Positions 8,974 to 17,564 of a stretch of DNA of 64,000 nucleotides are shown here, one piece after another. Origin of the DNA: Rhodobacteraceae bacterium HIMB11 (GTDB lineage: Bacteria > Pseudomonadota > Alphaproteobacteria > Rhodobacterales > Rhodobacteraceae); contig AVDB01000003.1 in assembly GCA_000472185.1 (NCBI GenBank), positions 124,001-188,000 on the forward strand. The letters are read 5' to 3'. The notes under the pieces are model-generated. The model had not been told where the DNA came from and did not search any database. It saw only the letters and a list, made by a program, of their open reading frames with translations. Numbering within the stretch: position 1 is the stretch's first letter; the number at the start of each line of letters is the position of its first letter. A program made the translations under genes and the position numbers.

Positions 8974-9722
8974 TGCCCCCCATCGTTTCCATAGAAAATC
9001 TGTTCCTTGGGTTTGGTGATGTGACACTGTTTGACGGCCTGAACTGTGATGTCGAACCGGGTTCTATTCTGGCTGTCGTTGGCGCAAATGGATCGGGGAA
9101 AAGTACATTTGTAAAAACGCTGCTTGGCCTACAATCTCCGATGGACGGAAGAATTGAATGGCCAGTGGGGAAACCCGCCGAGATTGGATATTTGGCGCAG
9201 CTTACAGAATTTGACCGCCGCTTTCCCATTCGTGTACGCGATCTTGCGGCAATGGGTGCGTGGCAGGGCTTTAATCCTTTTGCAGGATTAAACAAAACGA
9301 CGCGAAACCGCGTTGATGCAGCCCTTGAAATGGCAGGCATTCTTGATTTGGCAGATCACCCCCTACACACGCTCTCTGGTGGACAGCTGCAACGCGCTTT
9401 GTTTTCACGTGTCATTATGCAAGATGCACCGCTGATTTTGTTGGATGAACCATTTTCAGCAGTCGATCAATATACTGAACAACATTTGCTAAGCGTCATC
9501 GAAACTTGGCAAAGCGAAGGGCGGGCCGTGATCATGGTATTACATGATTTATCTGCCGTTTTAGACCATTGCACACATGCACTATTGTTAGGCAATGGAC
9601 GGGCCAGTTTCGGGACCGTAGATGATATTTTGACCCCAGATCGATTGATTGCCCAAGGTTACATGTCCTCTAGTCAGGCCTCCTGGATGTTTCGCGGACA
9701 ATCAAACGGGGGCATGCGCTGA
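8973..9722 (+). CDS. Metal ABC transporter ATP-binding protein (ZnuC/MntB type)
   Basis: A 249-residue ABC ATPase: Walker A GANGSGKST (residues 38-46), signature LSGGQLQRA, Walker B LILLDEPF and the H-loop VLHDLS. It powers the membrane subunit encoded next. It starts with GTG overlapping the small membrane-protein stop by one base, and ends overlapping the permease ATG by one base. The family (cluster 9) carries zinc, manganese or iron; control by a B12 riboswitch points to cobalt as the cargo here, which is an inference. Confidence 0.9.
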   Translation: MPPIVSIENLFLGFGDVTLFDGLNCDVEPGSILAVVGANGSGKSTFVKTLLGLQSPMDGRIEWPVGKPAEIGYLAQLTEFDRRFPIRVRDLAAMGAWQGFNPFAGLNKTTRNRVDAALEMAGILDLADHPLHTLSGGQLQRALFSRVIMQDAPLILLDEPFSAVDQYTEQHLLSVIETWQSEGRAVIMVLHDLSAVLDHCTHALLLGNGRASFGTVDDILTPDRLIAQGYMSSSQASWMFRGQSNGGMR

Positions 9723-10579
9723 TGTTTGAACTGACCTCAGAAATGTTCAGCTATGCATTCATGCGCCGCGCGTTTGTGGTGACCACGATCCTATCAGCTT
9801 CGGTCGCGCCTGTTGGTGCATTTTTGGTTTTGCGCCGCCTATCACTTGCAGGTGAGGCAATGGCACACGCTATTACACCTGGTGTTGTCATCGGTTTTGT
9901 AACGGCAGGTTTATCCGTGACGTCCCTATTATTTGGTGGCCTCATCGCGGGTCTGGGGGTTGCGGTCCTGACGGCATATCTGGCGCGCAACACAATTTTG
10001 CGAAGCGACGCAAGCCTTGCGTCGCTTTACCTAATCGCCCTGGCCATCGGTATCTTTATCCTATCGGCGGCGGGCTCAGCCGTCCCTCTCAAAAGCTTTC
10101 TCTTTGGATCAATCCTTGGGGTTGATGATGCCTCGATGATTTTAGTGGGCGGTGTTGCGACAGTGACTCTATTAACTTTCGCGTTGATCCTACGCCCATT
10201 GATCATGAGCACTTGTGACCCAGTATTTTTTGAATCACAGGTTAAACGCCCTTGGATCGTGGATCAGGGTTTTATGTTCCTATTGGTGCTGAACCTTTTG
10301 GCGGCGTTCAAAACATTGGGAACACTAATGGCGGTGGGACTGATGATTTTGCCCGCAACTGCGGCAAGATACTGGTCCGGAACAATAACCGCGCAACTGG
10401 GCCTTGGATTCATTTTCTCACTGCTCAGTTGTTGGTTGGGATTAACGCTCTCATACGTGTTGCCCGAAACGCCTTCAGGCCCAGCCATCGTTTTGGTGGC
10501 CGGCGCAATTTTTGTCCTATCCGCTCTGTTTGGGCCACTGGGACTGCGCGGGCAGTTTAGCGCGACCCCGAAATCATAG
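9722..10579 (+). CDS. Metal ABC transporter permease (ZnuB type)
   Basis: A 285-residue ABC-3 family inner-membrane protein with about eight hydrophobic segments and the family motif RRLSLAGEAMAHAITPG (residues 38-54). It forms the metal channel with the preceding ATPase, with which it overlaps by one base, and the solute-binding protein that begins 11 bp later. Confidence 0.9.
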   Translation: MFELTSEMFSYAFMRRAFVVTTILSASVAPVGAFLVLRRLSLAGEAMAHAITPGVVIGFVTAGLSVTSLLFGGLIAGLGVAVLTAYLARNTILRSDASLASLYLIALAIGIFILSAAGSAVPLKSFLFGSILGVDDASMILVGGVATVTLLTFALILRPLIMSTCDPVFFESQVKRPWIVDQGFMFLLVLNLLAAFKTLGTLMAVGLMILPATAARYWSGTITAQLGLGFIFSLLSCWLGLTLSYVLPETPSGPAIVLVAGAIFVLSALFGPLGLRGQFSATPKS

Positions 10580-10590
10580 GTGAACACCAA

Positions 10591-11478
10591 ATGACACTCA
10601 CACGAAAATTCAGACATCTAATTTTGGCTATGATATTCGCATCAATCGCAAACGCGTCATTCGCCGAAGACCGCCTAAAAATTGTCGCAAGCTTTTCAAT
10701 TTTGGGCGATATGGTGGAACAAGTTGTGGGTGAGCAGGCGGATGTCACGACAATTGTTGGGCCAGATGCCGATGCACATGTGTATCAACCCTCTGTCGCG
10801 GATGCCCGTGCGGTTGCGGATGCAGATATCATTTTCGTCAATGGCTTGGGTTTTGAAACATGGTCTGACACCCTGATTTCTGAATCAGGAACCAATGCAT
10901 CAATTCACGTGGCCACCGAAGGTGTTATGATTGTCACCATTGATGGTGAAACAGATCCACACGCATGGAATTCCCTGCTGAATGGTGTGATCTATGTGAA
11001 CAATATCGCAGCGACGTTATCTGAAAAAATGCCCGCGAAAGCGGATATGATTGAAGCAAATCGCGCAGTCTATGTAGATCAATTGATGGCACTGGATACC
11101 GCGACCAAGGCCACGCTTGCAAACCTGCCTGCAAACAAAAGAACGGTTGTGACGGCGCATGATGCCTTTGGATATTTGGCAGATGCCTATGGCATGACAT
11201 TTTTGGCCCCCGTTGGGATCGACACAGAAGCAGAACCAAGCGCACAGGATCTGGCTATTTTGATTGACCAACTTAAGGCAGATGGCGCCGCTGCCCTATT
11301 CGTTGAAAACATTACAAGTCCAGCATTGGTGCAACAAATCGCGGATGAAACGGGCCTAACCATTGGGGGACGTTTGTTCTCTGATGCGCTATCCCAAAGC
11401 GGCGGACCGGCGACCAGTTATTTGGCAATGTTCGAACATAACCTAGAAACTTTATTGACGGCCTTAAAGGGCAACTAA
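10591..11478 (+). CDS. Metal ABC transporter substrate-binding protein (ZnuA-like)
   Basis: A 295-residue cluster A-I binding protein with a signal peptide (cleaved near NASFA). Predicted metal ligands are H63 (DAHVYQPS), H124 (DPHAWN), H190 (TAHDAFGY) and D265 (LFSDALS). The third ligand is His, as in zinc-type proteins, rather than the Glu of manganese-type ones. The His-rich loop usual in ZnuA is absent. Together with the cobalamin riboswitch this suggests cobalt or zinc uptake for B12 synthesis. Last gene of the transporter operon; trmL follows after 9 bp and may be read through. Confidence 0.9.
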   Translation: MTLTRKFRHLILAMIFASIANASFAEDRLKIVASFSILGDMVEQVVGEQADVTTIVGPDADAHVYQPSVADARAVADADIIFVNGLGFETWSDTLISESGTNASIHVATEGVMIVTIDGETDPHAWNSLLNGVIYVNNIAATLSEKMPAKADMIEANRAVYVDQLMALDTATKATLANLPANKRTVVTAHDAFGYLADAYGMTFLAPVGIDTEAEPSAQDLAILIDQLKADGAAALFVENITSPALVQQIADETGLTIGGRLFSDALSQSGGPATSYLAMFEHNLETLLTALKGN

Positions 11479-11487
11479 TCCCAACAA

Positions 11488-11946
11488 ATGATGAAAGTTG
11501 TCCTTTTTGAACCCGAAATCCCGTTTAATACGGGATCCATTGGCCGAACATGCGTCGCGCTTGATTTGGAATTGATTCTGATCAAACCCTATGGATTTTC
11601 ATTGGACGACAAAACCGTTGCGCGATCAGGAACACGCTATTGGCAGTTCATAAAGCTTAGCGAATATGACAGCTGGGATGATTTCCTTGAAACACGAAAG
11701 CCCGATCACGATGCGTTATTTTTGTTTGAAGAAGACGCAGAGCGAAATTTTTACGAACCAACATATCCTGACGACGCCTATTTGATATTTGGCAAAGAAT
11801 CCTCAGGCCTGCCCATGGACTTACGCGCACAGATGCAGGATCGGATGTTCCACGTTCCAATGCGCAATGATCGTGTGAAATCACTGAACCTGTCCAATGT
11901 TGCCACGGCGGTTATATATCAGGCCCTACGCGGGACGTATGTTTGA
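11488..11946 (+). CDS. trmL: tRNA (cytidine(34)-2'-O)-methyltransferase
   Basis: A 152-residue SPOUT methyltransferase. Family features are NTGSIGRTC near the N-terminus, the knot segments FGKESSGLP and VPMRNDRVKSLNLSN, and a length normal for TrmL. It methylates the wobble ribose of tRNA-Leu isoacceptors in the cytoplasm. Two in-frame ATGs (11488, 11491) are equally possible. It is 9 bp after the metal-binding protein gene, probably transcribed with it although functionally unrelated. Confidence 0.9.
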   Translation: MMKVVLFEPEIPFNTGSIGRTCVALDLELILIKPYGFSLDDKTVARSGTRYWQFIKLSEYDSWDDFLETRKPDHDALFLFEEDAERNFYEPTYPDDAYLIFGKESSGLPMDLRAQMQDRMFHVPMRNDRVKSLNLSNVATAVIYQALRGTYV

Positions 11947-12024
11947 CCTTTGGATTCACTAAATTCTTGACTATGTGGCAATCTGCATCAACGTTCTAAG
12001 GCAGAACAACAGGTAGATCCACAC

Positions 12025-12948
12025 ATGTACAAAACCTTTTCATTTGCACTTTTGCTCCTCGCCTCTCCCGTTCTGGCTGAGGGGGAATTCAATTCCATCA
12101 ACCTTGCAGGGACCGTTGTTGCCAACAACAAAACAGGCCTGTCATACGAAGCGCGCGGCTGCATCACATCACTTTCAAGCGATGCGATCAAATCAGGCAC
12201 AGCGACGGCAGGGCAAATTTTGGTTCAGCTGGATGATCGCGCCGCGAATTTGGCACATAAAACCGCACAAGTGCGCCTAAGTGATTTGACAGCCGCCGTT
12301 AGCGAACGCGCCTTTGCAATCACAGTTGCGAATGCAGATGTGGCACGTGTCAGCGAAGAACAAGATTTCGTTAACCGTGAATACGACCGCACGCGCGTGC
12401 TGTTCCAACGGGGTCTTGTGAATGAAACCACACTTGACGCGGCAGAGCGGCGCAAATTGGACGCAACTTTTGTTGTGCAGCGCGCCGAAGAAGCGCTGGA
12501 ACGCGCCAAGGCCGCCAAAGGACGCGCTGAAATCGCATTAGAGATTGGTGAGCTGGAATTACAAGCACGAGAATTAGACCTAGAGGCGCTGACATTACGC
12601 GCACCGTTTGATGGGGTCTTGTTGAATTTCAACGCCAATATCGGGGATTGCGTTGCACAAGGCAGTCAAGCTGCAGAAATCTATGACCCCACAGAAAAAA
12701 GTGTAGAGACATTCGTATACGTCGATCAGTTGGTGGATGCAGACAGTGTCGGGGTTGTGGCAGGTAATCCAGTGCAAGTGGTGCGCACGAACGGGCAAAT
12801 CTGTGAAGGTGTCTTTTCACTGATCGAGACCGAGGCCAACCTAGAATCCCAAAACGTAAAGGCCAAGATTGAATTATCAGAAACCTGTGCGCCCGATCTA
12901 TTTTTGAACGAGGCAGTTGGGATCAAGACGCTTTCCACAGCATCCTAA
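12025..12948 (+). CDS. Periplasmic adaptor (HlyD/RND membrane-fusion) protein
   Basis: A 307-residue membrane-fusion-type protein. After a signal peptide (ending VLAEG) comes a lipoyl half, a coiled coil of roughly residues 85-190 rich in Ala/Glu/Arg, then the second lipoyl half (LRAPFDGVLLNFNANIGDCV) and a beta-barrel. Such adaptors bridge an inner-membrane pump and TolC. No RND or ABC pump gene is beside it, so its partner is unidentified. Cysteines at the lipoyl halves (ARGCIT, GDCVAQ) are unusual and might pair. Confidence 0.75.
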   Translation: MYKTFSFALLLLASPVLAEGEFNSINLAGTVVANNKTGLSYEARGCITSLSSDAIKSGTATAGQILVQLDDRAANLAHKTAQVRLSDLTAAVSERAFAITVANADVARVSEEQDFVNREYDRTRVLFQRGLVNETTLDAAERRKLDATFVVQRAEEALERAKAAKGRAEIALEIGELELQARELDLEALTLRAPFDGVLLNFNANIGDCVAQGSQAAEIYDPTEKSVETFVYVDQLVDADSVGVVAGNPVQVVRTNGQICEGVFSLIETEANLESQNVKAKIELSETCAPDLFLNEAVGIKTLSTAS

Positions 12949-12951
12949 GGA

Positions 12952-12977
12952 AAAGGGCGGCTGGTCAGCCGCCCTTT
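12952..12977. terminator. Bidirectional Rho-independent terminator
   Basis: An 11-bp perfect stem (AAAGGGCGGCT/AGCCGCCCTTT) with a GGTC loop between the convergent stops of the adaptor gene and suyB. It should end both transcripts. Confidence 0.88.
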
Positions 12978-12982
12978 ATGAT

Positions 12983-14164
12983 TTACGCAGAACGATACAG
13001 TTTCGTCATTGAGAATTCGCGGTGTCCCAACGCTTCGGCTGCTGTGTTGCGTCCGTTTGCAGTGCGGCAGATCATATCAATCAACTCGTCCCCTGCTTCG
13101 TCGATTGTCATTTCACGGCGTAGGATACCAGACACATCCACATCTACGTGTTCGCTCATGGTGCGCACAGTGCGTGGGTTTGCCGTGATTTTGATCACCG
13201 GAACGATTGGATTACCCACAACGTTACCTTGACCTGTTGGGAAGGTGTGGATAACCGCACCACCCGCTGCCATCAATGTCACACATTCCGCGGCCGCAGA
13301 TGAACTGTCCATAAAGTACAGGCCGTTGCCTGATTGTGGTGCTTCTGCTGGCTCTAGGATATCAATGTACTCTGACGTACGACCGATTTTCTCTAGGTTA
13401 CCAAGCGCTTTTTCCTCAATTGTTGTTAGGCCGCCTTCGATGTTACCTTTGGTTGGCTGACTGTCAGACAGGTCATCTGTTTGGTGCGCAAAAATAACGT
13501 CGTCTTGATACGCTTTCCACATTTTGTACCAACGCTCACCAACCTCTTCGTTGATTGCGCGTTTTTGACAAATGTGTTCCGCACCTGTGATTTCTGACGT
13601 TTCACCAAAGAACCCTGTAATCCCTTCTGGCAATAATTTGTCATACATGTTGCCAACAGTTGGGCAGGACCCCAGACCCGTTGTTGTATCACTTTCACCG
13701 CATTTGGTTGACACCCAAAGTTCAGAGATTGAGCATTCTTCACGCTGATACTCCGATGTCATGTGAACAAACTCTTTTGCGGCCCAGCTGGCGGCGCGGA
13801 TTGTTTCAAAATCGCCGTTTTGTTCAATTGAAAACTCTGCAACTGGCTTACCTGTTGCGCGGATGCCATCGGCGATACGCTTGGTCCAACCTGGTTCAAT
13901 CCCAATCACAACAACGGCAGCAACGTTCGGGTTTGCACCTGTGCCGATCATTGTGCGGAAATGTAGTTCCAGATCTTCACCAAACTGCAAACGACCATAG
14001 GCATGTGGGATCGCCATTGTGCCTTTTACATTGTTCGCAACCGCTTCACAGGCCGCGTTTGAGATATCGTCAACAGGCAGGATCACCACGTGGTTACGTA
14101 CGCCAACACGTCCATTTTCGCGACGGAAGGCCTTGACGGTCATATTTGAATACTTAGAAGCCAT
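12983..14164 (-). CDS. suyB: (2R)-sulfolactate sulfo-lyase, large subunit
   Basis: A 393-residue member of the altronate/galactarate dehydratase large-subunit family. It carries the family pattern [16 protein letters not shown] near the N-terminus, a cysteine in [12 protein letters not shown], and [13 protein letters not shown] near the C-terminus. With SuyA it splits 3-sulfolactate into pyruvate and sulfite in the cytoplasm. It follows suyA by 12 bp and is the last gene of the DHPS catabolic operon, ending at the terminator at 12952-12977. Confidence 0.9.
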   Translation of the reverse strand: MASKYSNMTVKAFRRENGRVGVRNHVVILPVDDISNAACEAVANNVKGTMAIPHAYGRLQFGEDLELHFRTMIGTGANPNVAAVVVIGIEPGWTKRIADGIRATGKPVAEFSIEQNGDFETIRAASWAAKEFVHMTSEYQREECSISELWVSTKCGESDTTTGLGSCPTVGNMYDKLLPEGITGFFGETSEITGAEHICQKRAINEEVGERWYKMWKAYQDDVIFAHQTDDLSDSQPTKGNIEGGLTTIEEKALGNLEKIGRTSEYIDILEPAEAPQSGNGLYFMDSSSAAAECVTLMAAGGAVIHTFPTGQGNVVGNPIVPVIKITANPRTVRTMSEHVDVDVSGILRREMTIDEAGDELIDMICRTANGRNTAAEALGHREFSMTKLYRSA

Positions 14165-14176
14165 GAATTCTTCTCC

Positions 14177-14467
14177 TTACCAGCGCTTGGTTTTACAGTT
14201 GTGTGTGTGAACGTGTCCACCTTTTGGAATATCGGCGATGATTTTGCCGATGTCCTCGCCATATTTCATGGCTGTGTCGCCCTCTTTCAGATCCTTAAGC
14301 GCGATCTTGTGACCAATCGGCACATCCGCGCCAGACGTCAGGCGAAACGTTGAATTATCATGAGTTACACAGCACAGCATATCCGTCCCTGCTGTTAACC
14401 CCTCAACAACAACAACACCAACGTTGTCATCGTGTTCATGAACGAGAAGATGGGGAATTTCAGACAT
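14177..14467 (-). CDS. suyA: (2R)-sulfolactate sulfo-lyase, small subunit
   Basis: A 96-residue SAF-domain protein, the small subunit of the UxaA/SuyAB family, ending in HVHTHNCKTKRW. It associates with SuyB for desulfonation of sulfolactate. The start has GAGGAG 8 bp upstream. Its place directly between a DHPS dehydrogenase and suyB supports sulfolactate, rather than a sugar acid, as substrate. Confidence 0.9.
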   Translation of the reverse strand: MSEIPHLLVHEHDDNVGVVVVEGLTAGTDMLCCVTHDNSTFRLTSGADVPIGHKIALKDLKEGDTAMKYGEDIGKIIADIPKGGHVHTHNCKTKRW

Positions 14468-14477
14468 TTAAGTCTCC

Positions 14478-15470
14478 TCAATGGGTTGGTTTCAAAATTA
14501 TCTTGGGTGCTTGGCTGGTTCCTGAACGGATATCCTGAAAGGCCTGAGCACCATGGGATAGCGGGCGCGTTTCTGTCCAACTTAGATCACCAAGTTTGCC
14601 ATTCATCATGGCCTGGGCAGTATCGCGAAAGTCTTTTGATGTATAGGTATAGGTCCCTGTAAAGGTGATTTCCTGTAGCGTCATGCGGCGGATATTTAAT
14701 CCACCCAAATCCTGACCTAACCCGATGTGAACGATGATTCCACCAGGGCGCACGGCCTCGGACGCTTGTTCACGCGTTGCAACATAACCGACGCCATCAA
14801 TCACTACATCATAATAATCCCCTGATGACACCTGCGTGGGATCAATCACATGCATATCGTAGCGCGACGTGATATAATCACGGCGCACTTCATTTGGTTC
14901 AACCAAACTGACATTTTCAACGCCTTGAGCGCGCAGCGATAGCGCGGCCCCCATTCCAATCGCACCACCGCCGAATACCAATGCGCGTGTGGCATCTGAT
15001 CCTGCGGGGTGCGCCTTGGCAACACGTGCCGCATGCCAACCACAGGCAATCGGTTCGGCCAATGCCGCCTGATCAAAGGTCAGGCTGTCGTCAATGATCA
15101 CCAAATTACGCTCTGGAATGGCGATTTTTTGGGCAAACCCGCCCTCTCTGGGTTGCATCGAAATGATTTCGCGCGTGGGGCACAGGTTATCCTGTCCCGA
15201 CGTGCAGTATCGACATGTTCCGCAAGTCACCAAGGGGTTGACCGTAACGCGTTCACCGTCATGCGCGCCGCCTTCGATAACGCCTGCAACCTCATGACCT
15301 AAGATGATGGGCGCAGGGCGGCGATCATCATGTCCCAGATATGCGTGCATATCTGATCCACAAATCCCGACGCTTTCGACGCGAACGACGCATTCACTTG
15401 AACCAGGGTTTGGGTCAGCAACATCGCGCATTTCCAATGTTTCGATGCCTGTGTAAACCAATGCCTTCAT
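14478..15470 (-). CDS. hpsP: Zinc-dependent alcohol dehydrogenase, probable DHPS dehydrogenase
   Basis: A 330-residue medium-chain dehydrogenase with the catalytic-zinc motif GHEVAGVIEG, a structural zinc cluster C-x2-C-x2-C-x7-C (CGTCRYCTSGQDNLC) and a Rossmann loop (FGGGAIGMG). The frame is open from 15572, but the start at 15470 overlaps the upstream SDR stop by 4 bp (ATGA) and gives the normal N-terminus (MKALVYTG). In DHPS-degrading bacteria an alcohol dehydrogenase of this kind works with an SDR to interconvert DHPS enantiomers so HpsN can use them. Assignment as HpsP rests on operon position. Confidence 0.75.
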   Translation of the reverse strand: MKALVYTGIETLEMRDVADPNPGSSECVVRVESVGICGSDMHAYLGHDDRRPAPIILGHEVAGVIEGGAHDGERVTVNPLVTCGTCRYCTSGQDNLCPTREIISMQPREGGFAQKIAIPERNLVIIDDSLTFDQAALAEPIACGWHAARVAKAHPAGSDATRALVFGGGAIGMGAALSLRAQGVENVSLVEPNEVRRDYITSRYDMHVIDPTQVSSGDYYDVVIDGVGYVATREQASEAVRPGGIIVHIGLGQDLGGLNIRRMTLQEITFTGTYTYTSKDFRDTAQAMMNGKLGDLSWTETRPLSHGAQAFQDIRSGTSQAPKIILKPTH

Positions 15471-16228
15471 TTCGCAGTAAACCCTCCGTCTACCATCAAT
15501 GTTTGTCCCGTTACGTATGCAGAGGCCTCTGAACATAAGAAAAGAATGGGGCCATCCATATCCTCGGGGCATCCATTACGCCCAATACATGTTTGCGCCG
15601 CATTGCGGGCCGCGCGGGCATCATCATTAAACACTGCTGCGGTTAATTCAGTTGGGAAAAATCCCGGACCGATTGCATTCGCCGTAATACCCTGCTCCGA
15701 CCATGCTTCGGCCATTGCGCGTGTCATCTGTGTGATGGCACCCTTAGTCGCGCCATAGGCGATCCCCCCCGGAAAGGCGCGAAACGATTGAAGGGACCCA
15801 AAATTTACAATGCGCCCCCATGCGCGTTCCTGCATCGCAGGGACCAATTTTTGCGCAAGAAAAAAAGGCGCTGACAAATTAATTGCAAGCGTCGCGTCCC
15901 ACCCTTGATCCGTGACATCATCTGCCGCCTCGCGGGTGTTCAAACCCGCCGCGTTGATCAAAATATCAGGCGCGCCAAAGGCACCAGAAATTCGAGCGAC
16001 CGTCGCGTCCAATGAGACACGATCTGCAACATCTGCATCAACGCCAATGCATGCATCACCGATTTCCTCACAAAGTCCATCCAATGCACCCCGACGACGT
16101 GCGACGCCAACAACCTTAGCGCCCGCGCGTGCCAGCGTGAGTGCTGCGCGCCGCCCCAGACCAGAAGAGGCTCCAGTCACACAAGCAACGCGACCAGTTA
16201 GGTCAAAAAGGGATGCAGGATGATCCAT
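15467..16228 (-). CDS. hpsO: SDR oxidoreductase, probable DHPS 2-dehydrogenase
   Basis: A 253-residue short-chain dehydrogenase: cofactor motif TGASSGLGR (residues 18-26), catalytic YGATK, and the C-terminal GQTLMVDGG. It most likely oxidises one DHPS enantiomer at C2 as the partner of the zinc dehydrogenase encoded next, with which it overlaps by 4 bp. The hpsN gene ends one base before its start. Identification as HpsO comes from this context; the family alone does not define the substrate. Confidence 0.75.
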   Translation of the reverse strand: MDHPASLFDLTGRVACVTGASSGLGRRAALTLARAGAKVVGVARRRGALDGLCEEIGDACIGVDADVADRVSLDATVARISGAFGAPDILINAAGLNTREAADDVTDQGWDATLAINLSAPFFLAQKLVPAMQERAWGRIVNFGSLQSFRAFPGGIAYGATKGAITQMTRAMAEAWSEQGITANAIGPGFFPTELTAAVFNDDARAARNAAQTCIGRNGCPEDMDGPILFLCSEASAYVTGQTLMVDGGFTAK

Positions 16229-16229
16229 G

Positions 16230-17543
16230 CTAGATGTCTTCCGCTGCGGTCAGATCAAAGTTTTCGTTTGGAAAATACTTGCGCAGACGAATATCCGCGG
16301 TCCGCGCATGTCCTTCCATGCCTTCCAAACGGGAAATACGTGCAGTTGCTTCGGCAACGGGTTTTGATCCTTCGCGCGTTGCACGCTGCCACGTGACGAT
16401 TTTCATATACTTGTGAACACTTAGCCCGCCCGTATAGCTTGCCGCGCCAGAAGTTGGCAAAACGTGGTTCGTGCCAGAGGCTTTGTCGCCAAAGGCCACC
16501 GTTGTTTCTTCACCAAGGAAAAGCGAACCATAGCAGCTTAGGCGATCCAACCACCAATCCAGATCTTGGGCCTGAACGGTCAAATGTTCGGGGGCATAGG
16601 CATCTGAAGTCGCAGCCATTTCTTCGCGCGTGTCGCAGACCATGACTTCTGCGTAATCACGCCATGCGGCGCGCGCGTTGTCACGGTTCACCTCTGGCAG
16701 ATCCTCAATCAGGCCTGGAACCAAATCCATGACCTTTTCTGCCAATGCACGATCGTCGGTTACCAACCAAACGGGTGAGTTATAACCGTGTTCAGCCTGA
16801 CCAACCAAATCGGCCGCAACGATGTCAGCATCTGCCGTACCATCCGCCAAAATCAAACTGTCTGTTGGGCCTGCGATCATGTCGATGCCAACACGGCCAA
16901 ACAACATGCGTTTTGCCTCTGCCACGAACTGGTTACCAGGACCGACCAAGATATTCGCCTTGGGCAATCCAAATAGGCCAAATGTCATTGCAGCCACGCC
17001 TTGGACACCGCCCATAGCCAAAATTTTATCCGCACCACAAATATGCGCCGCATAAACAATCGCAGGTGCAATACCAACACCTGGGCGGGGTGGAGAGCAG
17101 GCAACAATATTGTTGCACCCTGCAACCTTGGCCGTTGTCACCGTCATGATCGCGCTGGCGATATGGCTATAACGACCGCCTGGAATATAACATCCCGACG
17201 CATTAACAGGAATCGCCTTTTGACCCGCGATAAGGCCTGGCACCACTTCGGTTTCAAAGTCAGAAACTGTGGACTTTTGTGCCTCAGCAAATTTTTTGAC
17301 GTTGGCATGTGCGAATTCAATATCGCGCTTCATTTTTTCTGGTACCAATTCTGATGCCGCTGCGATGGCCTCATCCGTTAGGATTATTTCGCCGTCATAA
17401 TTGTCAAATTTTGCAGCATATTCCAACGCTTTTGCGTCGCCACCTGCCTCGATATCATCAAGGATGTTGCGCACAATTTCACGTGTTTCTGTTGCGTCAC
17501 TGCGTGAATGCAATGGTGCCTTTTTAAGATACTCTACGGTCAT
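16230..17543 (-). CDS. hpsN: Sulfopropanediol 3-dehydrogenase (histidinol-dehydrogenase family)
   Basis: A 437-residue HisD-like enzyme. Visible are the NAD-domain segment GPGNQFVAEAKR, and zinc/catalytic motifs IAGPTDSL, GQAEHGYNSP, APEHLT and ASGTNHVLPTSG. It oxidises (R)-2,3-dihydroxypropane-1-sulfonate to (R)-3-sulfolactate with NAD+, feeding SuyAB. It is not beside other his genes, and its neighbours are suyAB, two alcohol dehydrogenases and a TRAP transporter, which settles the DHPS role over histidine biosynthesis. Co-directional with the DUF475 gene, 21 bp downstream of it. Confidence 0.9.
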   Translation of the reverse strand: MTVEYLKKAPLHSRSDATETREIVRNILDDIEAGGDAKALEYAAKFDNYDGEIILTDEAIAAASELVPEKMKRDIEFAHANVKKFAEAQKSTVSDFETEVVPGLIAGQKAIPVNASGCYIPGGRYSHIASAIMTVTTAKVAGCNNIVACSPPRPGVGIAPAIVYAAHICGADKILAMGGVQGVAAMTFGLFGLPKANILVGPGNQFVAEAKRMLFGRVGIDMIAGPTDSLILADGTADADIVAADLVGQAEHGYNSPVWLVTDDRALAEKVMDLVPGLIEDLPEVNRDNARAAWRDYAEVMVCDTREEMAATSDAYAPEHLTVQAQDLDWWLDRLSCYGSLFLGEETTVAFGDKASGTNHVLPTSGAASYTGGLSVHKYMKIVTWQRATREGSKPVAEATARISRLEGMEGHARTADIRLRKYFPNENFDLTAAEDI

Positions 17544-17564
17544 TACTATGTTCCTGCCACCGCA

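Noticed and set aside
16230-17543. Histidinol dehydrogenase of histidine biosynthesis
   Set aside because: The family is the same, but the gene lies in an operon with suyAB and DHPS-type dehydrogenases and no his genes, so HpsN is the better call.
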